A stretch of 64,000 nt of DNA from contig OY987240.1 in the NCBI GenBank assembly GCA_963920705.1, positions 5,317,426 to 5,381,425 of the forward strand. The letters are read 5' to 3'. The notes beneath the pieces were generated by a model. That model did no database searches. It had not been told where the DNA came from and was given only the letters and a program-made list of their open reading frames with translations. Position numbers and translations under genes: made by a program. This DNA comes from Odiellus spinosus. Lineage: Eukaryota; Arthropoda; Arachnida; Opiliones; Phalangiidae. This document shows, piece after piece, positions 30,846 to 42,010 of this stretch (its first letter is position 1; each line of letters begins with the position of its first letter).

Positions 30846-31153
30846 AGATAGAGGACTAACTAATTAGTCGTAAATAACTAGTTAGAGGCTTAGCTTAATT
30901 AACTATTGAAAACAGAAAAAAATAACATTGTAAATGGTATATTTAAAAATGGTATATTTAAAAATTGTAATTATAATCACGAAACTTTAAAGAAACCTTA
31001 ATCTTGTATAAATTTTAATGGCTGTACTCTTACAGATCTCATCTAATTAACTAATATTATAATAATTAATCTCACCATAACACAAGCCTTTGGTTTATTT
31101 TGGTGGGTAGTATATCACCTGAATTTTGTAATTGTGATAGTAATAAAAATACT
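30846..31153. other. No gene recognised
   Basis: AT-rich spacer between the LINE tail and the next TIR element. Confidence 0.4.
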
Positions 31154-31690
31154 ATTTCCAAAACGATAGTATATGCAAACCGAGTAGACTAGAAGGCTTT
31201 TAACCAACCGTTCACCATATAGACCCGACAGCAGACTTTCTAGCCTTCTCTCTGGTCAATAAGTTTAAAGGGTAAATGAAAACTGCTATATCACTTTCTT
31301 GATTTTACGTTTTTCTGAATCTACGTTATCGAAAACATAAGAAAAATATCAACTCTTATTTTTAAGCATCTCCTAAATATGATAGAAAAGGTTTTAAAAA
31401 TCGGACTTAGTTGTCTGCTACAAAAAAGCATGGAGCCCCTGTGTTTCAATTACCGAGGTAGGTAATTACTACCTGAAATACTTTCAGGCTTTTAAAATTT
31501 CCCGCCAAAATGAAGCGTAAAAATAATTGTAGTGGAAATCGCTGTACGCGTAGCGTAAAAAATTAACTACGTAAATTTGACGTTTTTTAACGCGCGTATA
31601 CTTTTGCGCGCGCTAGAGGAAACCAAGCTTTAGACGTCGAATTTCGCCAATTCCCGCTACTCGGTTTACATATACTATCGTTTTGGAAAT
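31154..31690. mobile_element. TIR element, 537 bp
   Basis: 34-bp inverted ends: tttccaaaacgatagtatat at 31155 and its reverse complement ending 31690, one mismatch over 33. It holds a partial copy (31267-31470) of the element seen whole at 36634-37337. No coding frame. Confidence 0.72.
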
Positions 31691-33290
31691 GGTTTTCAGC
31701 ATCTTGTTATATCGCAATTCTTCTTTGCTTTGAACTTGGGTTGCAACAAATAATTATTATTATCAATTAGGCTTATAAAATACGAATATTCTGGCAACTT
31801 TTTTGACCACTACTCTCTCAATTCTTAACCGATATCAAATTTGTTTGTAAATTAGCTTGCTGGGTGAAAAGCTGCGTCGATTGATATAATTCCCGAAATT
31901 ATTTGGTCATTTCTCATTATGTTATTTTCGCGGGGGTCCACTTTTTATCACGCGAATTTCGTTCCAGAATGAATATTATATTAATTTTGATAGAATATTA
32001 TACAAGAGTCTTAGAGCTCTCAAAATAGTTCTACTTGACCGTGCTAGCATATAAACAAATAATATGGCGGCCGAAACTAAACGGCCCGAAACTTTTGTCC
32101 GCGACTGTACAATACCTCGAGCGAAGCAGTATTCGTTTTTATCGTTATGAATGAAGATAAAATTGGAATTTTTTGGAGCCAATTGTTTAAATTATTTATT
32201 ATTCTCTTTTTTACGGATTTTTGATAGCCCCCAATTTTCTGGGGTACGTCCACGAAAGTAAAGTCGTTCTTCCATTTATCACTTTCCAGAACTAAATCTT
32301 TGGAATTGGATTGTATCACCCGACTTCAAGTTCGAATTATACGGCTGGGAGTTAATTTGTCAATTTTAGTTAAATTTATGTTTACCGGTGTATTTAAACT
32401 TTCCGAACTTAAACTAAAACGCAAATGTGTAAAATCTTCTCGATCTGATAATATTTCGCTAATTATTTGAGCTAAGATCCGTTTAAATACCATATAAAAG
32501 TCTTTGACGGGGATTTGGGTTAAATCATGAAATTCTTACGTCTGTCTCCTTCGTTAATTACATTTATAAGACTGTTTTACTAATCGCCCGTGAATATGAT
32601 AAAAGCGCTTTAAATTGGGAAAAGAAGAAGATAAATGTGTATCCGAATCGCTAGTAGTAGAAAAAGAAAGGGGGGTCTGAATTGTCGGCCATTTTTTTGG
32701 GAAATTATTTTTTCAAATATTTCTAAAGACGAAAAGGTATTTAAATAGAGGTTCCCTTTTCAAAAAGACCTAATAACTACCGATCCGATTCATCAGTCAC
32801 TGCATAAATTAAAAAATAATTGTCAGTGAAAAAGCAAACTTTTAAGTTTAGCAATTAAACTTACATGTATTTAAGATTTTTATTATTGCGTTTACAAAGC
32901 TCGTCAAGACAACTATATTTGATGTCGGCCATTTTATAAACGTTTTTGACTCGTAATAATTTCCGTCTAATTTGAAACACTTAGACTTGTTCTATCAAGG
33001 TGGTCCGTTTACGAGGGTCGGAGAAGAAGTTGGAAAAGATTCTCTCTACTGCAGCATCAAAACGGCTGGAGAACAGGTGAGGATGCTAGCCTCACCGATA
33101 CTACATAAACTTTAGGAGTATCATCAAGTGTAGGTCGTTGAAAAATAATTGACGAATAATCAAGACTGACTAAAGGGAATCACTACAAAAAGGCAAACAT
33201 TTAGGCCGCTCAGACCCTCATCTCTGAGCACGCGCAACAAACTAAGGATTTCTGACCACAGCAAAACCCGCATATTATCCCTCCAGCAAA
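31691..33290. other. No gene recognised
   Basis: The minus-strand frames at 31976-32319 look weakly coding but match no family I know. The rest is AT-rich. Confidence 0.4.
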
Positions 33291-34663
33291 ACATCAAAAG
33301 ACTTAAGGATAGCTCAATTAAATGTAGGAAGCCTTAAAACATTTAGATGATATTATAAATTACACAATTTCTTTGAAAATGGATGTACTCGGGCTTACCG
33401 AAACGTTGCTGAAAGACGAGGTATCGAATCTAGAGGTCAACGTACCTGGCTCAATTACTATCCTGAGGGTCGATAGAATAGGAAAGACAGGAGATGGTGT
33501 ACGTATTTACTACCGTGATGAGTTGGCCGTACAACCATTCCAGAGGAATGATCTAAATTATGAAGATAGAGAATTTGAAATTATTTGGTGCTATCTATTG
33601 GAAAAACTTCCAAACAACTTATTATTGGTATAAGTTACTGTCCTTCTAAAATAATAACTGAAGCTTCATTTGAGGATTTGAAAGCTAATATAGATGCGGT
33701 ACATTCCAATAGTGCCATAGAACTAATTCTCCTCGGAGATTTTAACTGCGATTTGCTTATTACAAAGAAGCAACAATCTAAAATAAAATTTCTTAACAGA
33801 GCCACCAGAAATAATAAGCAAATAATTACAGATCCAACTAGAATAACACCTACAAGCGAAACACTTCTTGATCATATCTACACATCTCAACCAATTCGAA
33901 TCCTTCAACAATTCTCAATTTCACTCGCCTCATCAGACTGTTTGCGTAAGGAAAAAGCGGTGGGCTAAACCAAGAAAAATGATTACAAAAGAAAGAAACT
34001 ATAGAAAATACAACGCTAACGCTCTAGTACATGATACAACAGACTCCTTTTCAAAGCTAAAATTACCCAACTTTATAGACACATTCCATATTTACAAAAG
34101 GGAATTTTAAATTCGCACCATGGCTAACGAACGAGATGAAACATCTTATGCACTTTAGAGATACGGTCAAAAAGACATCATCGAAATCCCAGCTGGCTGA
34201 TGATGAGTTTAAATATTACCGTAATCTCCTTACAACGAAATTAAGAATAGAAAAAAATTATCTTCGGAATAAACTTAAACAATCACCCAATAAAAATAAA
34301 GATATTTGGAAAGCGCTAAAATCCTGCTTTAAGGATAAGAAGATAATGTATATTACACTGAAAGTACAGGAAGAATTAATCACTGATTCTTAAGAGATAG
34401 TAACGATACTGAATGATAATTTTATTAAAAATCAATTGTATACTGCAGTAGACACATTAGACATTCATATCATCCTTTCAGTAAATTGCAAAGATATACA
34501 CATCAGCTTCCATAATGTTAAAGAAAAGGAGGTATTTTTAGTCCTCAAAAAATTAAAGAAAAGTAACGCCTACGGTAAGGACGGAATTCCATCCACCATG
34601 TTACAGGGGATAGCAATACTAATTACCCCAACTTTGACAAAAATAATAAACGTAACGGCAAGG
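33290..34663 (+). pseudogene. LINE fragment: endonuclease domain and start of RT
   Basis: An apurinic-type endonuclease (EEP) of a Jockey/CR1-like LINE in several frames. AQLNVGSLKTF (about 33311), MDVLGLTETLL (33373 frame), LLGDFNCD (about 33730), PTRITPTSETLLDHIYTS, then a SxDC-like motif where SDH is usual. A linker with coiled, basic residues follows (34136-34393). RT then starts with KKSNAYGKDGIPSTML (about 34555). At least four frameshifts. Broken at 34664 by an inserted element; resumes at 35037. Confidence 0.82.
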
Positions 34664-35036
34664 TTTCCGATAACAGACCCCCCACCATATAACGATGGTT
34701 TTGAACTAATCAGGACCTGGGGAGTTCAGAGAAAACACTTAAAAAAATCTTCAACCATCGGAAGTTTGAGAAAAACGCATTTCAAAATTTGAAGTTTGCA
34801 TGTTAAATCCCATAGATTCTAACCCAACCCAGCCTAAAATATATCCAATCTAACCTAACCTAACCCAACCTATGGCGCATTCTATGGGATTTTAGCATGG
34901 GAATTTCAAATTTTCAAATACGTTTTTCTCAAACTTCTGGTGGTCGGAGATTTTTTTTTTATTATTTTTTCTGAACTCCCCAGGTCCTAAATAGTCTATA
35001 ACCATCGTTATTTAGTGGGGGGTCGGTTAACGGAAA
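34664..35036. mobile_element. Palindromic MITE inserted in the LINE RT region
   Basis: Arms of about 110 bp: tttccg.taac.gacccccca at 34664 and its reverse complement ending 35036. gacctggggagttcag and agtttgagaaaaacg occur in both. The centre has ctaacctaacctaaccc (CCTAA-type). 373 bp, non-coding. Confidence 0.85.
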
Positions 35037-35400
35037 TCTCCCCAATGTGGCACATGAGTAACAGAAAAACTGGAAGGTCGCAAAAGTAATTCCTATACCA
35101 AAAGGTGGAGATCCAACCTATCCGGATAATTATATAGGAATCTCCTTTTTACAATATCAAAAATAGCTGAAAAATGTGTACAAACCCAGCTTCAGAGATA
35201 CATCCTAGACAATAATGTATATTATAAAACCCAAGCCGGTTTACCCGTTGAGCAATTACAGCGGTCATTAATTTGCACGAAAGCATAATTCGACTATAAG
35301 ACGAAAACGAATCTGTTAGCGTAGAATTTGTAGTACTTTCAATTTAAGGTTTTGATCGAGTGGATCACAAAATGGTGCCGAATGGGGATTGGACAATAAG
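35037..35400 (+). pseudogene. LINE RT fragment, continuation
   Basis: NWKVAKVIPIPKGGDP and PDNYIGIS (RT blocks before the catalytic site), then a decayed GFDRVDHKM near 35350. Cut off by the palindromic element at 35410. Confidence 0.8.
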
Positions 35401-35409
35401 GAAATTAAA

Positions 35410-36076
35410 CAAAAACGTAGCTTTGCTTCGCTTTACTAGAAAGTGCATTAATACCCAACAAAGGTTGACCAAAGCAGCAAAAATACAGAAATTAAAAATT
35501 CAAAACCGTGAATCGTCAGAAATTAAAAATTAACGGTTAAAGAAATAAGAACGCCACAGTCTAAGAATTAGGAAGTTATACTTTTAGATATTAATATGAA
35601 TAAAAACTGTACGAAAAAAGACGTATAAATTCGGGGTATGGAAAAATTTTAATTATATAGTCATTCTATTGGGCAATGGCAAAGAGCCAAGGGGGACAGA
35701 AATCCTGATGTCGTAGAACCCCCTTATTGGGGGAGCCTTTGTAAGGGGGGTGACACCGAGGTGAGAGATAGAAACCTCTGACGTATATAGTAGAATTCAC
35801 TCCTGGACACCCCTATATATGTAAAAATTTTCCTTTTTAAGGGTGAATCTACTATTAAAACTTTCCATAGGCCGAATTTGTACGTCTTTTTTTTTTTTTT
35901 TTTGTATAGTTTTTATTCATATTAATATCTAAAAGTATAACTTACTAATTTCTTAGACTGTGGCTTTCTTATTTCTTTAACCGTTAATTTTTAATTTCTG
36001 TACCTTTACTGCTTTGGTCCACCACGTTGGGTATAAATGCACTTTTATAGAAGTGAGAAGCAAACCTACGTTTTTG
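35410..36076. mobile_element. Palindromic element family A, long copy
   Basis: Arms 35410-35650 and about 35860-36076: caaaaacgtag.tttgcttc at the outside, gttatacttttagatattaa inside, and the gacgtataaattcgg block innermost. The left arm has a 31-bp internal duplication (cagaaattaaaaatt twice). It terminates the LINE fragment on its left. Confidence 0.88.
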
Positions 36077-36289
36077 TATAATATACAACTAAATATTTTA
36101 CGATTTTTAAAGAAAGTCTCACGATATAGAAAATTGCGATGTTTATATTATTAATATGTAACTTAATACTATTAAAGGGCAAGTCTGCTGATATTGAAGT
36201 TTACAATAAAATGTAAGCCTGAAGGAGCAGATATTATATCAAAAATGTCTTTGCGAACAAAGACCCAGAAGGACACGTTATGATTTCGG
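36077..36289. repeat. Fragment of the hairpin repeat
   Basis: 36226-36285 matches 16050-16110, with the gtctttgcgaacaaagac hairpin. Confidence 0.7.
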
Positions 36290-37600
36290 AAGGGTATAAA
36301 TGCACTTTCTACTAGTGCGAAGCAAAGCTACGTTCTTGTTAATTTCGGTTTGCTTTTTGTGGATTTTGTTATGAACTTATATACGTTAATCCTACTTCGG
36401 GTTTATACAAGGGAGTCTATCGTGATACGAAATGAAAGAAAGAAGCGAATAAAAACGCTTGTTTAAAATAAATCTGATTCAGGGCTCATAAACTCGGGTT
36501 GGCACAGGATAAGATAGAAAACATCTTTAGTTCTTCAGCTCCAAAACAGTCAAATACCCGAAATTATTTACCCTTCATAAAAATTGATAAAAATATTCAA
36601 CCAACACTTTATTTATTTTCCGCCTTGTATTAAAGGGTAAATGAAAACTGGTATATCACTTTTTTGATTTTAGGTTTTTCTGAATCTACGTTATCGAAAA
36701 CCTAAGAAAAATATCAACTCTTATTTTTAAGCATCTCTTAAATATGATAGAATAGGTTTTAAAGATCGGACTTCGTTGTCTGCTAAAAAAAAGCGTGGAG
36801 TCCCTGTGTTTCCATTTCCGAGTAAACTATCCGACCAATAGGAGCTCTCGCAAAATCCCGCGTGCTCGTGTATAGCGTAGTTTATATTACCATAGCCTCC
36901 TAGAAACGCGAGCGCCGCCGAAGCGCGTGATTTAAGACGCTACCATATTACAAACGCGCAGTCGCGTGAGTTTGAATTTCATTTATTTTAGGCTCAATTT
37001 AGGCTTACGACGTTTAAACAGGCGTTGCGAGTTATATCAATTTATTTAGGTGACTTATTGTATTTTTAATTAAGGAAAACACCGTTTGGAACAGTTTTGG
37101 TCTCTATCAAAGGTATTTAAGCTCATTATATAAATTATATCTATGGTTTCTCTTGGGACACAAGGTCTAAACGGCGCCTGTTGTTCGGATGGTTTACTCG
37201 GAAATTGAAACAGAGGGACTCCATCTTTAAATCGTTTTCTATTAAAATAAGAGTTGAGGTTTTTCTTAGGTTTTTGATAACGTAGATTCAGAAAAACGTA
37301 AAATCTAGAAAGTGATACATCAGTTTTCATTTACCCTTCAAAACCATTCGTAGAGAGCTATGCATTCGCTTATCTTTTTTAAACAATTGCATAGTACGTT
37401 TGAAGTTTTGAACAGACAAACCAGTGATCCTTCACAGCACTTGGTGGACACGTTTTTTCCCAAATTCTTAGCCATTTGGCGCATTTAATCGCTTGTCTCG
37501 TGGGCTTTGGGAATGGAAAATATTTCACACTTTCTTTGCTTTGCAATGCGTTACTTCGGCACCCAGAATAGAAACAGTACTTTTTCTACCCGTCTTTTCT
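36290..37600. repeat. Dispersed element family B, copy 2, interrupted
   Basis: Inverted match to 25840-26420, split at 36633 and 37338 by the 704-bp element. Confidence 0.8.
36634..37337. mobile_element. TTAA-flanked foldback element (piggyBac-type MITE)
   Basis: Ends AGGGTAAATGAAAACTG and its reverse complement. Flanks are TTAA (36630-36633) and TCAA (37338-37341). The empty site is preserved at 26043-26052 in a paralogue (ttgtattaaaacc in reverse). Arms of about 150-215 bp. The 86-residue frame inside is not a transposase. Confidence 0.85.
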
Positions 37601-37799
37601 GTAAAATACTCAACCAAACTCGGTAATATCTGAAACTTTCAGTTTTGGTGGAACTGTGATATTAAAATCCACTTTTCCAAAGCCACAGTTGGCAAGATAT
37701 TTGTGGGGTTAAATAAACTATAAAACTCCTAGAAATTATCTATAAATTTTGGTACTATTAATATAGTTAACTTAAATACTTTATCCTACTTCTTTTGTG

Positions 37800-38060
37800 A
37801 AACGAAACGAAATGAACCGTCAAAGTAAACTAAACGAATAAGAAATGCTTGTTTAAAAAATATCAGAATCAGGGTCCATTAACTTGGGCTGGTACAGGAG
37901 GAGAAGGTAGAAAACTCTTTATATACCCGAGATTCATAAAATTGATAAAAAATATTCAACCCACATTTTACTTATTTTCTTTACTTATTTTTCTTGTATT
38001 GAAAACAATTCGTAAAATGTTATGTACTCTCTTTTTAAACAAGAGCATGGTGTGTGTATT
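37800..38060. repeat. Dispersed element family B, copy 3 (partial)
   Basis: Same orientation as copy 2: gcttgtttaaa, aacttgggctggtacagga, atacccgagattcataaa. Confidence 0.72.
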
Positions 38061-38599
38061 TCTTACCTTCGCTTTATTACTTCTAAAATCTAACTAAACA
38101 GTGTTCGCTGTTTGTTCAACAACATCGATATATTTTACGATTTTTTACCTTCTTTTGCAGCACTTACTAAGCCACAAACCCATTTATCTCTTATCATTGC
38201 CTTAGTTAAGATATATTATAGATCCAATCTAGTCGCCCATTGCCTTCTTAGCTGCGCTTTAGCCTTATCAACGTTTTATTGCAATTGTTGAACCTTCTTT
38301 TGCAGCACGTATGAAGCCACAAACCCATCACTGGCTATCTTATTACATATTATAGATATAGTGGGAATCCATAGCTCTATTAACTCTTTTAAATGGGACA
38401 AATAGTGGTCGGACGAAGAAGAATATTTCAGCTAACAGCGACCAAAAAAAAAGCCGCCTCATATAGGGAAAATAATGTTAATTTTCTTATGAATTCCTGA
38501 CTGAGCGTGGTTTAGGTCATACCTGAAAAATATAACACAAATGGTAGATGCCAATAATGACTATTCTAGAACCATCGATTTTAAATCGGGCGTATACAC
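38061..38599. other. No gene recognised; two-copy short repeat
   Basis: accttcttttgcagcac.ta.gaagccacaaacccat occurs at about 38147 and 38292. Confidence 0.5.
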
Positions 38600-39470
38600 A
38601 AGAAAGCATCATAAATGTCTTAAAAGCACGAAATCTTATGATATGCCGATGATGGTTCTATTCTTTACTCGGATAAGGTAATTGACCTCAATAATCTTAT
38701 ACAGTTCCTTAAACTGAATGATATGCCTCGAAGACAGTTTTTAAGTGATTTTCCCCATCAAAACAGAAGAAAATTCAAAGACAATACAACCAAAATAGGA
38801 AATTGCCAGGGCGAACTCATAAGTATCTGATATTATTTCGTGGAGGACCTAACAAGATACATATTGATTATACAATAAAATTAATAGCAGGCTGTGTCTC
38901 TTGTATCCTTTAATGTAAGCATTTGATACTAGAAGTTTAAAGAATAGTTACAGCTTTAATCCAACCACTTCTTAATAATGTTAACTAAATGTTCAATAAT
39001 TAAACGGTATTACATTAGACATGAAATTACAAATTGTACAAAGTAAATGCGCCAAAATTATTTTACGACGAGCCTCAGCAACCGAAGCCAGTGAAGACTG
39101 GTTGACTATTAAGCAACCATATATTTAGGCACTTCTAATGTCACGTACCAGACTATATATCTTACATCTTTGCTATCGCATCTATTACCCATAACTATGC
39201 TCGCGCGGTAATGAAATCAATTTAGTCCCTAGTAAATACAAAAATAATTTTAGTTCAATGACTATAAAGAGAACTGGTATAAAGTTATGGAATGATTTAC
39301 CAAACCCTGTAAAAAATAACACGAATTTTACTGATTTTTAAAAGAATATAAAACCACTATGTGGAAAAACGTAATTTTAAATTGATTTAGTTAACGAGGG
39401 ACTCTTTTGTAAACCAGCTACTGCTGAAAAGAGTATCCAAATAAAGCTTTATTATTATTATTATAATTCT
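38600..39470 (+). pseudogene. LINE fragment: RT catalytic motif to 3' end
   Basis: YADDGSILYSDK (about 38650) is the RT catalytic box, followed by VIDLNNLIQFLK. Further on are QSKCAKIILRRAS, DWLTIK and LWNDLPNPVKNNTNF, typical of LINE C-termini. Then an ataaagctttattattatta tail. Many stops. It may be the distal half of the element broken at 35400, since it is co-linear and on the same strand. Confidence 0.72.
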
Positions 39471-42010
39471 TTTCATAATCATGGTAATGGTTATAGCTTC
39501 TTCAAAGATTTATTAAATTTTTAAATTTTTATTAGTTTTCAAAATTTTACTTAAAATATTCATTATATTAATAGAAAGGCCAATAAGTATCAAAAACACT
39601 CTGCCTCTCCCACAACACTGTAACCTTCTATTTTGAGATTAAAAATTTGAATAATGAAATAACAGTAATGAAAGAGATTAAGGCACAATTTGGAACATAC
39701 TTTTCTCGCTCGCTTTAAAGCGAGTGTCGTCTCTTATAGAATATTAATGCAAACTTATCCAAGGACGAGGAGTTGCGTGGCCCAGTTAACTACTCCCACA
39801 TCCTCGACAAGGTGTTATTTGGATAAACTTAATGGGGAAACAACAGTGTCACCTTAAGGCTTGGTAAGGGACACGTCTTTTGGAAGGGCCAACCCAGGCC
39901 TACTCTTGCTCAAAAACGTCGATATGACATCAATAGCCATGGAAACCGTTCGACTGACATCGTCTACGCTGCCTAAAGACGGATTAACTTCCACCAAATC
40001 CAAGCTCTTCAAGACTCCTTTTAAAAATAAACAATCAAGCAATATTTTTCTTATAATAAGTATCTTAATATCAAAAGCTTATGGAAAAAACAAAAGTCTA
40101 CAAGGTTCCCCACTCCAAATTGGACATGAGTTATCTATTACGTGATCATTTTTAGACGCCCAGTGGGCGTAGAGTTACGTTCGTGTACCCAAGAACACGC
40201 CTTAATAGGCAAAAAACAATAATTCTGAATGCTTTGACCTTTGAAAATTTACCACGTAAAGGAGGTTATGTAGATCCGCATATCACATGCTATCTACTAC
40301 CAAAGCTGTACAGAAGGCCTCATTTTGTACACTTTTTGTTTTTCTATTATATAGGTTTGCCAATAAAGAAAACATTTTACTACACGAATTGATGTAAATG
40401 AAGTCTTTTTAAGAAAATGACGAAATTTACCTCACTCCTGGAAAAGGTGATAAGAAATAGTATAATCAATAGGGCATATTTTTGGGACTAGAACAGAATT
40501 TATTGGTCCACAAAGAACCAGCTTTTAGTAAAACTTTGGTGTGAGAGATAATTATTGGCACACTTATGAGAAAATATGATAGTTGTGTTAATATCCAAGC
40601 CAAGATGTGTTTCAAAAGTACACCGTAACTTTTCACCACTTAACTTTCATGAAAATCGATCGTAACAGGGACTCCTGGTACTAAAATATAGAACTCATCT
40701 GTGGGCTGATACTTTCGATTTAACATTTTTAAACCATTTTCCATTAACCAACGCAACGTTATTTAATGATTACACCGCTATATTATTCAGACTCATTTTA
40801 AACATACGCATTAATAATATAATTAGACTAATATAGTTCATGAAAATTAGAATTTGTCCTGGAACTAATTTGAGTTACGTAATTCTCGACGGGAGTGAAT
40901 GCCAGAAGGTCGGTTTAAGATTTGTCCAATTCTGACCAGCAGCGAACAAAGTTCTACCTGCTCGACATTGTTGTACGAATATTGTTCTAATATATATTTA
41001 CCTGTGGAGGAGATTTCTTCCCCGATAATGAGGGCTTCTCTTCTCGTCAGACCACCTTTAACTGAAATACATATGATTGAAGTATTAAATATGATGATAA
41101 TAATAGTAGAAGTCTATTTCTAGACAGTACAGAGAAACTTCCGGTTCTTATTGCAGTAAGCTAAACGAAACTTTCGTTTAGCAATTTTTGCAACCAATAT
41201 CGTTATTTAAGATTTATCGGAAAGGGTATTAGACTGAAGAGCGGCATTAACTGGACTGTCAAATTGCATGATCTACGCAATAAAACTGGTTTTGTTGTCA
41301 ATGTTGGAGAATTCGTGCCTAAAGGCTTGTTTACACAAGGATGATTAGAGGAGGATTCGTAAAGTGGAAGGAAATCGCCCGCGAACTGTGGGACTATCAA
41401 AAAAAGGGATACGAATGGTAGGACTGGAAGATAAAGGATTCACGTGGTGCCTAAGCAGTACTTAAAGGCATCGTGTGGGTTTAATTTTAGATGCACGTAC
41501 AAAAATTGGTGATCAATTAAAGAAGACCCACAACGCTAGGTATACTTTTGAATCTAGTAATGTTAAAAATAAACTTCTTAAAATTACCAAATTTTTGGTT
41601 TGGTTGTGATCTCTGATAGTATTTACGCTCTTGTAGAGTGAAATCTGTTCATTAATTACAATAATCTCCGTAGAAAAAAACGTTGGAGCATTTCTTCCGT
41701 AATGCAAACGATAGGAGGACATGTCGGCTTCAAAGTCGGATTAGACTATCATCCCCCAAACGAATTCCGGTAAAACTTGGAACAGTTATGTATAAAGGGT
41801 AAATTATGATTCTGTGAAGGTTTCGTTTTGTAACTGCCACGGGATTGACGCGTACGACGAGATAAAATATGTAAATAATAGACCTAAGAATACCAAAAAT
41901 AGATGAAAACGCCTGTAAAAATGTTTTAAATCTCGGCCACCTATGCTGTGCAGAGAAAAAAATTCTAGGGCTGTGCAAAGCTATTATATACAGCTATTAT
42001 ACAGCTTCAT
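39471..42010. other. No gene recognised
   Basis: Short frames on both strands (for example 39861-40145, 40899-41123, 41730-41978) lack known motifs. A gctaaacgaaactttcgtttagc hairpin lies near 41158-41180. Confidence 0.45.
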
